Shown here: positions 23,530 to 33,877 of the stretch, piece after piece
How positions within the stretch are numbered: the stretch's first letter is position 1
Layout: each line of letters begins with the position of its first letter
From: Apostichopus japonicus
Lineage: Eukaryota > Echinodermata > Holothuroidea > Aspidochirotida > Stichopodidae
Reading direction: 5' to 3'
NCBI RefSeq assembly: GCF_037975245.1
Contig: NC_092578.1
Location: 14,612,321 to 14,676,320 of the forward strand
DNA: 64,000 bases
Made by a program: the position numbers and the translations under genes
Notes under the pieces: model-generated
Told to the model about the DNA's origin: nothing
Database searches by the model: none
The model's input: only the letters and a program-made list of their open reading frames with translations

Positions 23530-26500
23530 TTTTTCATTCAACATTTTTCAATCGCTTATCATTACACTTGTATTACTTTTGGAGCTTCCTGAATGAAGTT
23601 TAATAAGATCCTGTGAAATGGGTCAGCAATCCCCCCGTTCATTCCCCATTCGAGAAAAAAAAAATCCTTTCATCAATTCCTCTAATGAGGACCCCAACGA
23701 TTATCCTGCTGTCATGAAATCGAGACGTCGAATAACACCCTATGTACACCACCGACACCTTACTGCAGTTATGGAAATACTATATTAATTATGCGCCACT
23801 GCGTATGTCCTTGTAACGTGTCTTTTAATTCGTCTCAAATTAAGTGTAATATATAGCTAATCTTAATTGTAACAAGGTGGAAGAAAACTCGCTCAAAGTT
23901 GCAAAGTATATCACACAGAAGAATTTATGGAATCAGCTGTTGGGCAAAACGGTGCTCGATTGAAGTTTGTCTCTGTCTGGTTTCGCTTTAGTCCATACCT
24001 CATGAGAAGCACCTGCTAAACACGAAACGTCAGGCCTTCTACCAGTGGTGTGTGCAATTAAGGTTGGTTGGTTGGGGGGGATCGTCAGTCGAAGAATATA
24101 ATTCAGTCGGGTCTCAATCATTGCCACGGGTGTACATATTCCCTCACATTTTTGTTTCAACCTCAAACAAATACCAATAGTATTTGTTAGCGCAATTTTG
24201 CGTTTAAAACTATTATAAACCTCTTATAGTTCTTATCACTTTTTTGTCCTTAGGGAGGGGGGGGGGTGGGACCCCATACCCTCTTCATATGAACTGGATT
24301 CAGCCACCCCAGGTACGTATATCTCTCCTATAAAAAAAAAACTTCATTGCCCTCCTTCCTCTCATTCAGTTCAACCCGTACCTAACTCAGTCGTGTCTCC
24401 CCACCCCCCCCCCCCCTCCCACCCACCACCTTTGAACTCCTGTTATGTAAAAATTCCGTTAAAAACAATCAAATAAAAATAAACATGCATGATCTGTAAT
24501 GGCATTATCAAAAATAATATAGATTTCTTCCTCTTACCGAAAAGGACACAAAACATTCCACCTATTATTGGAATAGGAATCGTGGCAAAGAATGCTCCAA
24601 ATTTCCCGAAAGATCCTAAAACTACCATAAACAATGCACCAGCTTGGACAACATGTCGACTCCCAACCTTAAAAGGAAAGACAGAAGAAAGCATTCAATG
24701 CGTGTGAGGTTTATGGGTTTATGTAGCATTTTGTGTAAATTTTGATATATTTTCTACACTGTTTTGATACTACTCAAATGACATAAAAAGTTAGTAGCTT
24801 ATTAGCTTGGATAAATCAAGAGTTTTGAAGAGCGCCACAGGTTACTTCTGCATGACGTCATGTGGACTAAGCTAAACACGCAAAGAAGATATTTCCTTTA
24901 TTTCATGTTGTATGCAACTTGTGGGCCTACAATATACATTCCAAAGAGTGAAGTTTTACTCTTTGAAGAGAGTGTCTAGGACATTCACTCTCTTAGGGAG
25001 TGAATACTAATGCTTCCTATTATACGAGTAAAATCCACCAAAGCTCCAAACACTGTTGTAAACAAGTGACTTTTTGTCAAGTTATTTTATTTCCATCAAG
25101 TCAAGTCGTGACAAGTCATTTGATTTATCGTAAGTCAAGTAAATTCACACTTTATTTATGGTCAAGTCAAGTCGAAATCACAAGTCATTTGTTGCAAAGT
25201 GAAGTCAAGTCTGCACAAGTAAAGAAAAATGTGACTCGCGTCCAACTCGTGTCCAAGTCATATACTCGGGTCTACATCACTGAAAATATACCCTCTATCT
25301 TAGAACTTCTTTCGCCTGAAGCTCCTCTTTGCAAATAGTGAATTTGACTCCTCAAAAGTGTGAACATGATGGGCACTCTCAAAGTGAGAATTTTCACTGT
25401 TTGGTTCACTCTTATCAGTATATGAAACAGGTTCCTGTACATATCTTGGAATATCCAAATTATAGAATTGCATTAGGCTAATAAACATACACCGTTTTAT
25501 AAAAACAAAACAATAAACATACCGCTCTTATCATACAAAAGATTATGTTACTACCATTTTATCGATTTCCTGCTATATAGAAAAATTGATCATGTGAAGT
25601 TAGATGTGTTATGTGCTTCAAGATTAACGATCTAAATAAGACATTTATTCTTAAATTTCTGTTTACAAGTTTTATAGTAGAACTTGTCAACCCACACAAT
25701 TAAGTGCAAGTTGAACATCTGTCTTCATTTAATGTTTGAGACCCCCCCCCCAAAAAAAAAAAACCTCCAAATGCTTCGTTATTCCTTGACATACGTCTTT
25801 ATGAGAACACAATGCAGTAGACAAAGTACTAAACATCGTAGTAGACTGCAAACATCATATATATCATGTTCACAAGGATTGTAGCTTTGACTCAAATGAC
25901 CTTTGACTTACACAGATAGTCATAATTTTCTTGAACCACTAATGTGATCTACAATACCAGGTTCAACGTTGGTTGATGCTAGCTTTAGAAATTTATATTG
26001 TATTAAGAAGTTTTACAGCCTACTTTTTTTTTACATCAAATGGCCTTTGACCTCAACAAAAGACCAATAAAGTTCTTGCACTTCACAGAGTGGATGCACA
26101 TTACCATGTATGCAGTTCACCCAAGCTTCACATTTGAGTTATTGTGTTGATATGGTTTGCAGATTTTGACCAATGTTGACCTCCATGTTGGACCCACATG
26201 CTGAGTATTTGCAGTCAATCGAAGCTTGGCTTCGAAGTTATCATGTTTATAATATTTGTATAGACTTTAACTTAGGTTGACCACAAATGACATTTGACCT
26301 CCACCAAGTTCGATAAAGTTCTTATACACACCAGGGGAGATTTAGATTCCAAATACAAAGTTCAAACAAGTTATATTTACAAGTCTGTTATAAACAAGTA
26401 ATGTTTACAAGATTTTCAGCTTTTGACTTCTATTGACCTCAAATTATCACCAATATCAATAGAGTAGTTGTACTCACTAGCTAAATCCATATACCCAGTA

Positions 26501-29500
26501 TCAAGTTCAACCATCAAGTACAGTGTCACATACATACAGATGCTCAAGCCATATATATACATTGCGCTCCCGGCAAGGAATAATAAATAAAATTTAAAAA
26601 AACGAATAAGCTAAGTATATTGCGTTTATTGAGATATCCTGTCTACAAGCTGTTTTAGACTATTACCCATCGCCCAGCATCAAGTTCAACCACCAAGTAC
26701 TTTTGGTTATCGTGTTTACAAACAGTGTCACATACATACAGACGCGCACGCCATCACCGTTGCATTGATACCTTACGCTCCCGGAAATGAATATTAAATA
26801 TAAAAGAATAAGCTAAGTCTGTTGTGTTTATTGAGATATCGTGTCTACAAGTTGTTTTAGACTATTTCACATAAAGCCCTACCAACTCATGAATATCAAT
26901 GAGGTTAAGCTGTTGTTGCAAAGAACATATATGTACTATGTAGTTACATCACCATACCAAGTATGAACTTAATCCGACGTATTGTTGAAGAGATATTGAC
27001 ATTTTAAGAATTTTATGTTCAGCCCCGCCCACTCATCAATATGCATGAGATGGGAACCACAAACAATGGAGCACATCTAAACATTATTCGGCATGTACCT
27101 AACCAGTATGACATTGATTGAACTTGTTGGTCTTCAGATATCGTGTTAAAAAGTTTTTCACTGAGATAATATTCTAGTCACGCCCATTCATGAATATGAA
27201 GGACACATCTACAAATAATGGGGCATACATTTACACATCATAGGCAATCTATCTACCAAGCATGACATTGATTCAACTCGTGCTTCTTGATATATCGTGT
27301 TTACAAGCTGGCCGTTACATACACACAGCCACACACACGAACACACACATACATACCAGCACGATTGCAAAGGTTACTAAGCCTTCAGCACTGTAACCTA
27401 AAAGAAAATGTGGCACATTCAAGTAGAAAGGTCTAAAGGTAATTAAAAAAAACTACGCGGAGAGCAATTAAGTCAGACAAAATATTGTCAAACCAATTAG
27501 CCACACATGAAACACTATCAATGATAAAAAAGTACGAAAACATGACATAGTGAACTACATATAAATAATATATACGCCAAACATTATCACACCCTTATTA
27601 AGCTAAAAGAAAATTGCCGAAGTTCGCAATAATACGTATTGAAGGTTTCTTACATTTCTCTCCATGTATATGAATTAATATACCATTATTTATATGTTAT
27701 TATTTACCTTTGTTATTCCAATAACACCAATATTCTGACTGTAAGATGTTGTCCCTAGCCCAGTGCCCCAAAATCCAGCTAAAATACAGCCAAGCCCCTC
27801 CATACCGATACCTCGGTTGACGGCGTGCTTAGGTGGTGGCGGAGCACCCGAAACTCTCGCGCATGCGTAATAATCTCCTATTGATTCCACTGTTGAAGCG
27901 AGAACCCCAGCCATCATTCCTAAGACTCCGGCCGCGGTTGCGACGGGAAAACCCCACTGAACTGCAGGTTAACAAAAAAATGATACATACACACACCGTC
28001 GTGGTCAAAATTCTTCTTTATATTTGTGTTGTTGTAAATCCTCCCTCTACCCAACCCCCCTCCCCATGCACCCTCACCCCTTCTCTCTCTCTTCCTTGTA
28101 AGACTAAAGGAAGAGTTTATCTGTTACCAGGTACATTAAATCATATATCTTTCACAAATGTACAACTTCAATGCATTTTCCCTATCAGTATTTCCTTTTT
28201 ATAAACTATTATAAGTAGTATTCTTATTTTGATAAAGAAAATTTTTACATCTGCTAAATTTTGTCCCTGATAATGATTTGAGTTAATTTTTCTTTTTGTT
28301 CGATGGTGGTATATCTTACAAGGATGTGGAATGTAAAACCAAGGCGAGTCTTGCAGTACAGCTGAACGATAGTCAGTCCTTCCCGGAGAACCTTCGGGTA
28401 TGACGTCTGTCGCTGTCAAAATGGCGGCTAGTATCCATGCAACAATCACAGATAAAACAACCTACATAGAACAGAAAACAAAGAAACTTAATGAGGTTCG
28501 AAAGTCAAATGAATGTGAATGATTAAGTATTAATTAACTATATCAATTGTCAATGTTATCAAGAAGCAAATATTTTATTAGCTGTGTCAATGATAGTGTA
28601 AATTAAAAAGGAACCAGCACTTCCAACCGAAATATGACTCAAGTTTGAAAATGGCAAGTTATTTCTGAGTAATTGAAAATGTCATCGCTAAACCTAACAA
28701 TTTGTAAACTCCATACGAGGGTGGAAGGGAGAACTTAACGTCATTGTTATTGACAACAGAATGACATTGAATTAATATAATGCTTCCAATATCGCTGCTT
28801 CCTTTAAAACAACCGCTTGTACCGGATTAAGACCAATGATAACAGGTTGTCCATTTTATTTCATCCATAAAACATTGAAAATAAGAAATCAATGATCGAT
28901 TGGAACATATTAACAAAATGTCCAGCTGTTGCCACCTGCCGAATTGATATACTATACAAATTTATTCATTAGACCTATACCAAACGTTCGGTGTATGATA
29001 CTATATTGTGTAACCTTTTTTTTTCTTTGTCATATAGCCTATGGAAAAAAAAAAGGATTACCAAGTTACGACGAATTGGAAAATTTGTATTTTTTTCTCT
29101 CTCTCCACCTCTCTCTCTCCCTCTTTCTCTATTTTATAAATATGTCGCTTAACAATGATTGATATGCCGTTTCTAATTGTTTAACAATGTGCAAGCCATT
29201 ATTGAAGAATATTAAAGTCACATTGGAACAAGGAACCATACGTGTCTGCCACTGTACATTGTTGGACAAGTAGCATGTTTCGTGTCTGTTTAGTCGAACC
29301 ACCGTAATTGCCTAACGTTAAGACTCTACGTAAAATAGTAGTATAGGTTGACGCTTTGGGACAGCTGTTGGTCTTTAAATTGCTGCAAGCGACAATCTTG
29401 AAGTAGCTTCTCTCTGATCAAGATCTTTGTTATAGACTGCATTATCTCTATAAATAAAATGTTCATGTATTCAAAAGCGCGCTATATCGAAAGAAATTGA

Positions 29501-32500
29501 ACAAGTGCACCAATGTGTTCTTGACAACTTTTTGTAGTGTGATACCGTAAATCGTTATCGTTCTATTTATCCTTAAAGTTATTTTATATTTTGCATTTCT
29601 TGTTGATATTTTATTGTTATAGTTATGGTAATGTGACCTAATTAATTTGTATGATATCCTAGTTAGTTTCAACCTGGCCGAAAAGTCCATGAACATATTG
29701 AACTTCATATAAACTCCATCACCAGGTTGCTATATACGAATATTTATATAAACATACAACAGTAACCGACCAACAGGATTATTACCTTCAATGGAAAAGA
29801 AATTTCCATCTTGGTGATTGAAAGTAATATCGGCCTGAAATGAAAATATTCGTTCACTCGGTTACTCGTTTAGGAAAAAAAGTCGCAACTTGTTGTTGTT
29901 GTTACAGGATTGGTGTCCATATTTATGTCTTTCTAACATATTTTGAGACCAATCCTCTTACCCTTTTTTAATCACATGAAAATAACAACCTTATACAAAA
30001 TCAGCTCACCGGGACGACTTTGAAGACGGGGAATCTAATCACGTGGCATTTCTTGTTCGACGAAAAAGCAGGAATTGGCAAAGTTATTCTGCCAAGGTAT
30101 TGAGAGAAAATAACGATGAGAACAATTGTCCTGTAAGTGAAGAAAAGGAAACAATGAGAACAATAGCACGGTAAGGGAGAAAACAAAACAAATATAACAA
30201 TAGCCAACAATGAGAACAATAGCACGGTAAGGAAGAAAACAAAACAACACTAACAACAGCCCCGCAAGGAATAAAACATATATGGCATATATAGTAAAGG
30301 GAGAAGTGGCAACAAACAACTGTTGATCACTTCCATTAATTTCTACCATATGCCCTTCTCTAGCTAATAGTATAAGTTGCATACAAATTTAGATGGTAAA
30401 AGCAAGAAAGCAATAAAATTGGGTAGGTATTAAGAAACATAATTGTGTTAAAGCGATCTATGCTAAGACTCACGTTCCCGATACGATCCAATTTATACCA
30501 GCAAATTTCGCTGCCGTTTGAAAAAGAGAAAGACCAATCAGGCACAGGGTTGGTGCGATGGTAAGAGGACCGATGAAACGGAGTAGGAATCCTATAAGGC
30601 CAGTGAACCCTATAACGACCTACGCGAAATTAAAAAAAATATCTAGTTTGAAATATGCAAACATTTTACACATTTAAGAAAAGATGTTCCTGTCTATAGA
30701 ATTGCTAAAAGTATCATGTCTTGTAAAATCCGTCCTTACCTCGACTAGACTAGCTACAAGTATCCCTCCGAAGATCTCCCTATCTCGCCTAAACTTGCTA
30801 CAGGTATATCATTTCTTGTAAAATCCGTCCTTACCTCGCGACTAGACTTGCTACAAATATCGCTCCAAATACCCCCTTCCTTTTAATACTAGCTAGGCTA
30901 GCTACAAGCATCGCTCCAAATACCCCTTCCTTATAATACTAGCTAGACTAGCTACAAGTATAATGTGTCGTAAAGTCCGTCCTTACCTCGACTAGACTTG
31001 CTACAAGTATACAAAAAAAAAACCTTCCTTATAATACTAGCTAGACTAGCTATACAAGTATAATGTGTCGTTAAGTCCGTCCTTACCTCGACTAGACTTG
31101 CTACAAGTATCGCTCCAAATACCCCCTTCTTTATTATATATATAGCTAAGCTAGCTACAAGTATAATGTGTTGTGAAGTCCGTCCTTACATCGACTAGAC
31201 TTGCTACAAGTATCACTACAGATACGCCCTTCCTTATAATAGCTAGGCTAGCTACAAGTATAATGTGTTGTAAAGTCCGTCCTTACCTCGACTAGACTTG
31301 CTACAAGCAACGCTCCAAATACCCCTTCCTTATAATATAGCTAGGCTAGCTATAAGTATAATGTGTCGTTAAGTCCGTCCTTACCTCGACTAGACTTGCT
31401 ACAAGTATCACTACAGATACCCCCTTCCTTATAATAGCTAGGCTAGCTACAAGTATAATGTGTTGTAAAGTCCGTCCTTACCTCGACTAGACTTGCTACA
31501 AGTATCGCTCCTTGCAAAAGTCTCATCCTTGATCTCCATAGCTCTGACCTCATTTCAAAATCTTCTTCAGTCGCATTTACTAAAATTCAAGCAACAAAAA
31601 GGCAAACGAAATAGAGAAACAAGCTTGAGGGAAGTTGCACAATGGCAAAATAGGACCTATTTGAATGGTTAAAACTGTATTTTCTGATCGTGGACTACTA
31701 AAACGGTATTTCACTAATCTGGAGTTACTCGTGTATACACCTATAGCAGCGGGTCTCTCTATTCTGCTCTTAAGTTAACCATGTTAATAGCAATACATCC
31801 AAATAAATATCTGCGAGACGTTAACGATCTCATGTTTTCTTTAGGCAGTGTCTATATTGCAATAAGGAACAACACATCATAACCTACTGAGGATTGTGTT
31901 TTGGGTAAAAATTATGTGTTTTGAATTATAAATTCTTAAATGCTTGGCTTCCAGGTAACGGATGCATGAGTTTAATCCACTGAATTCGCTTCGGTGTTTA
32001 TCGTTAGCTCGATGAATGAAACATGTGACAAACTCTATTTATTTATTTATTAAAAAGTTCCAATGAAGCATAGAGAGATCTTTAATCAGATGCTTGATAT
32101 CAGAATTTTACCTGATAGAGGGCTAGGACAAGCACCTTCTGAACGTAAAATAGCTCTTGATGGTTCCAAAAACGCCAGAGAAGCCCCTTGAATTATTGGT
32201 AGTCTGTAGTAAGATGATGTATAGAGATAAATTAAATGTGTAAGTCTATTCAAAGAAAATAAACATAACCAGACTTGCAACGATCACTTCATTTAAAAAT
32301 GAAGTCGATTCCTGACTCGAGCTTAGTCATGGACTCATGCCCCCGTATCTCTTAAACAACCAACACTTCTCAGATGAGTCAGTACACTTTTGCCATTTGC
32401 CATGAGTTATAACAACTCTGGCTCGACGCTCAAATAGCTAAAATTGATGGTTTACATTCATGTATCAAGGCCTCACAGGACTTGACAACTATATTACTCT

Positions 32501-33877
32501 TGTCAACTTGATAACTCCCACATACCAAAGTATCTACAATTCCAGTCCAGGGCTCTGTCCCGCTTAGGGCTCTTGGAAAGTTCTGCAAAATAGTACTCTA
32601 AGTGCTGTTTTCAGCCTTGTAAGTTTAGAGAGTATATGTAGACATAAATGACCATTTTAATGTTTTGCGGGTATTTTATTTCTTAGACAGGAGAAAGTTA
32701 TCTGCACTCTAAATATGCGAGTTATAAACAATCTCAGACATGCGCAATATATATATACTTACCAACTTAGCCACTTACCCAATTGCCCACATACATACAC
32801 TCACACATACATATACCATTTCAGTTTTGCAACAATGAAATTTAATATCGGAGTTTGTTTTATTGAACAACGCCAATTGCGCGCTCTCTGATATAGGCTA
32901 CGCAATGAATAATAGAGAAACTAAACGACTCGAATCAAGCCGTTTCCATGGTTACATACCTACTACCAAATGTCGTCTGTACAAGTGTTGCCAATCCCGA
33001 CACGAAAAATTCTGTCCCTATGAGTTTACCAACGTCCACGGGGTTGTCAGACATGCAAAGTTCTACGGACAAGAGTAGCGGAATTCCCAAAGTGCTGCCG
33101 AACATCGTAAGATAGTGCTAGCAACGACAATGACAAACATAAGACGGTTAGTAGTTCGGAAATTATACTCTCTAAAGTAATTATAGATTGCACGATTTCA
33201 TCCAAAATTGCATCCAATCTCCTCTTGAGAAACCATTTCAACTATTGAAGATAACCATGATTCGATGAAATAAAAACAAACAAGAGTTTCTAATTTTAAA
33301 ATAATTAGGCTAGACTGAATTCTAAATATAATGACTTGATTGATCAATAATTCAAATGTGACCAAACTGATGACACCGATCATTTAGTACACCACTTTAC
33401 CTTCGTAATTATAAATATATATATATGGTTTTGTAACAAAACACTTACAAGTTACCTTTTTTTGCTTTGTTAATAAAATTATTATTTCTGTATAAAGATA
33501 TTATACCATTTCAGTAGTATACATGTGACCTTTACTGTAGAATAAAGTTTATGCTGTAGGACACAGTAATTGTCTTTGTGGTAACAGCCAGTACCCATGT
33601 TTATTATATCCCTTCAGACTGCATATTTCTTGTTACAAATTAAAACATTTTTATATTATCATTACTTTTACCTGAAATCCGAACAATAATGATAAATGCC
33701 ACGGAGGGGTATCTTCTATACTGTAAATGAGCCTATCCTCTCCGGCACTACTTCTATCATTGTTTTCCTCCTCGGTGCTTTCATTACCCCTCTCATCCCC
33801 TTCCATGGTCATCGTGTCACATGTACCCGTCTCTCCCTCCTCCACTACTCTCAGCTCATGACTAGATTTCATCTGTT
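20391..33877 (-). CDS. SLC23-family transporter, copy A (12 exons, complete coding region)
   Basis: A plasma-membrane sodium-coupled transporter of the nucleobase-ascorbate family; its nearest known groups are the SVCT vitamin C transporters SLC23A1/2 and related nucleobase carriers. Twelve exons splice in phase to 607 codons plus stop, close to the usual ~600. Visible signatures are the QH pair in the first membrane segment ([11 protein letters not shown], ~66-77), the [11 protein letters not shown] segment (~345-355), the family signature [10 protein letters not shown] (~395-404), and [10 protein letters not shown] (~465). The N-terminal ~55 residues are acidic and cytoplasmic, and the C-terminal tail is basic. 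The 67-codon first coding exon begins with AACAG before ATG, so an untranslated exon must lie upstream. The substrate cannot be set from sequence alone. A paralogue follows at 52.6-60.1 kb. A possible AATAAA lies only ~10 bases past the stop. Confidence 0.93.
21950..22045 (-). CDS. SLC23 copy A exon 11
   Basis: Encodes [20 protein letters not shown] then [11 protein letters not shown], residues 496-527. The donor reads CCGG|GTTCGT, unusually weak; copy B has GTAAGC here. The phase with exon 12 still fits. Confidence 0.88.
22946..23089 (-). CDS. SLC23 copy A exon 10
   Basis: Encodes [20 protein letters not shown] and [16 protein letters not shown], residues 448-495. Acceptor TCCTGGACAG; donor CTA|GTAAGT, phase 1. 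A (TA)n tract starts about 36 bases upstream of this acceptor. Confidence 0.93.
23125..23512 (-). mobile_element. (TA)n-flanked tRNA-like element, copy 1
   Basis: A 268-bp body (23188-23455) lies between (TA)n tracts at 23125-23187 and 23455-23512, the latter followed by ~23 T. On the minus strand, 23310-23239 is tRNA-like: start GCGTCCATAGCC, A box TAGCCTAGTGG, anticodon arm TCCGC-7 nt loop-GCGGA, B box GGTTCGAATCC, and acceptor-like ends pairing 6 of 7. It lies in intron 9 of SLC23 copy A in the same orientation. Likely a SINE-type Pol III element or a tRNA-containing insertion, not a functional tRNA. Confidence 0.8.
24538..24667 (-). CDS. SLC23 copy A exon 9
   Basis: Encodes [20 protein letters not shown] and [19 protein letters not shown], residues 405-447. 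Acceptor TTTTAAG; donor TTCG|GTAAGA, phase 1. Confidence 0.93.
25080..25270. repeat. CAAGTC-rich low-complexity stretch
   Basis: Many imperfect copies of TCAAGTCAAGTCG and ACAAGTCATTTG. In intron 8 of SLC23 copy A. No coding signal. Confidence 0.7.
25880..27345 (-). repeat. diverged tandem repeats of the TGACCT family
   Basis: About seven to nine imperfect units carrying TGACCTTTGACTT-like words, CAAGTTCAACC and GATATCGTGTTTACAAG, filling most of SLC23 copy A intron 8. Unit length is variable and late units are very diverged. Confidence 0.7.
27708..27961 (-). CDS. SLC23 copy A exon 8 (substrate-site exon)
   Basis: Encodes [32 protein letters not shown], and ending [11 protein letters not shown], residues 320-404. 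It contains both the ESxGD and the QNxGxxxxT[RK] signatures, which line the substrate site in the family. 254 bp, as in copy B; 72 of 84 whole-codon residues agree by my alignment. Confidence 0.95.
28320..28461 (-). CDS. SLC23 copy A exon 7
   Basis: Encodes [20 protein letters not shown], then the extracellular-type [20 protein letters not shown], residues 273-320. Donor CTT|GTAAGA, phase 1. 142 bp, as in copy B. Confidence 0.92.
30010..30130 (-). CDS. SLC23 copy A exon 6
   Basis: Encodes [20 protein letters not shown] and then FPVFKVVP, residues 232-272; IVLFSQYL is a family landmark. Acceptor TTACAG; donor CCG|GTGAGC, phase 0. 121 bp, as in copy B. Confidence 0.92.
30110..30265 (-). repeat. 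tandem copies of the exon 6 acceptor region
   Basis: The true border is TTTTCTTCACTTACAG|GACAATTGTTCTCAT. Two further copies upstream in the gene (at about 30150-30190 and 30205-30250) read TTTTCTCCCTTACCGTGCTATTGTTCTCAT and TTTTCTTCCTTACCGTGCTATTGTTCTCAT, shown here only as their shared shape: pyrimidine tract, TTACCG, then ATTGTTCTCAT. The AG is CG in both extra copies, so they should not serve as acceptors. Confidence 0.85.
30474..30619 (-). CDS. SLC23 copy A exon 5
   Basis: Encodes [20 protein letters not shown] and [13 protein letters not shown], residues 184-232, two hydrophobic segments conserved in the family. Donor AAC|GTGAGT, phase 2. Same length (146 bp) as in copy B. Confidence 0.92.
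30727..31510 (-). repeat. minisatellite made of the exon 4 3' end and its splice donor
   Basis: Units of ~97 bp, each with GATACTTGTAGCAAGTCTAG, TCGAG|GTAAGGACGGACTT and a second half with CTAGCCTAGCTATTATAAGG. Donor-equivalent exon ends fall at 31482 (the real one), 31385, 31287, 31190, 31087, 30987, 30835 and 30740. All eight keep GTAAGGACGGA. Spacing is 95-103 bp, with one of 152. The second half of each unit looks like a diverged copy of the first. Confidence 0.92.
31482..31579 (-). CDS. SLC23 copy A exon 4
   Basis: Encodes [20 protein letters not shown], equivalent to the family's RIRxxQGAIMVSS segment, residues 151-183. It ends in phase 0 at GAG|GTAAGG. Its last ~30 bases plus the donor are the source of the tandem repeat that fills intron 4. 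Confidence 0.88.
32112..32203 (-). CDS. SLC23 copy A exon 3
   Basis: Encodes (R)[19 protein letters not shown], the conserved RLPxxQGxxxAFLxP segment of the family, residues 120-150. Acceptor TTACTACAG; donor CAG|GTAAAA, phase 1. Confidence 0.9.
32960..33117 (-). CDS. SLC23 copy A exon 2
   Basis: It opens with [16 protein letters not shown], completing the QH signature, and continues to [20 protein letters not shown], residues 68-120. Acceptor TTGCTAG; donor AG|GTATGT, phase 2. Confidence 0.9.
33672..33877 (-). CDS. SLC23 copy A exon 1 (first coding exon)
   Basis: Acceptor TATCCGCAG, then five untranslated bases, then ATG. It encodes residues 1-67: an acidic tail ([14 protein letters not shown]) and [15 protein letters not shown], the start of membrane segment 1. 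It ends in phase 0 at CAG|GTAAAAG. Confidence 0.88.

Noticed and set aside
29786-29834. Possible 49-bp mini-exon in SLC23 copy A intron 6 (AG and GT borders, reads [11 protein letters not shown])
   Set aside because: Its inclusion would break the frame between exons 6 and 7, and copy B joins the same exons directly.
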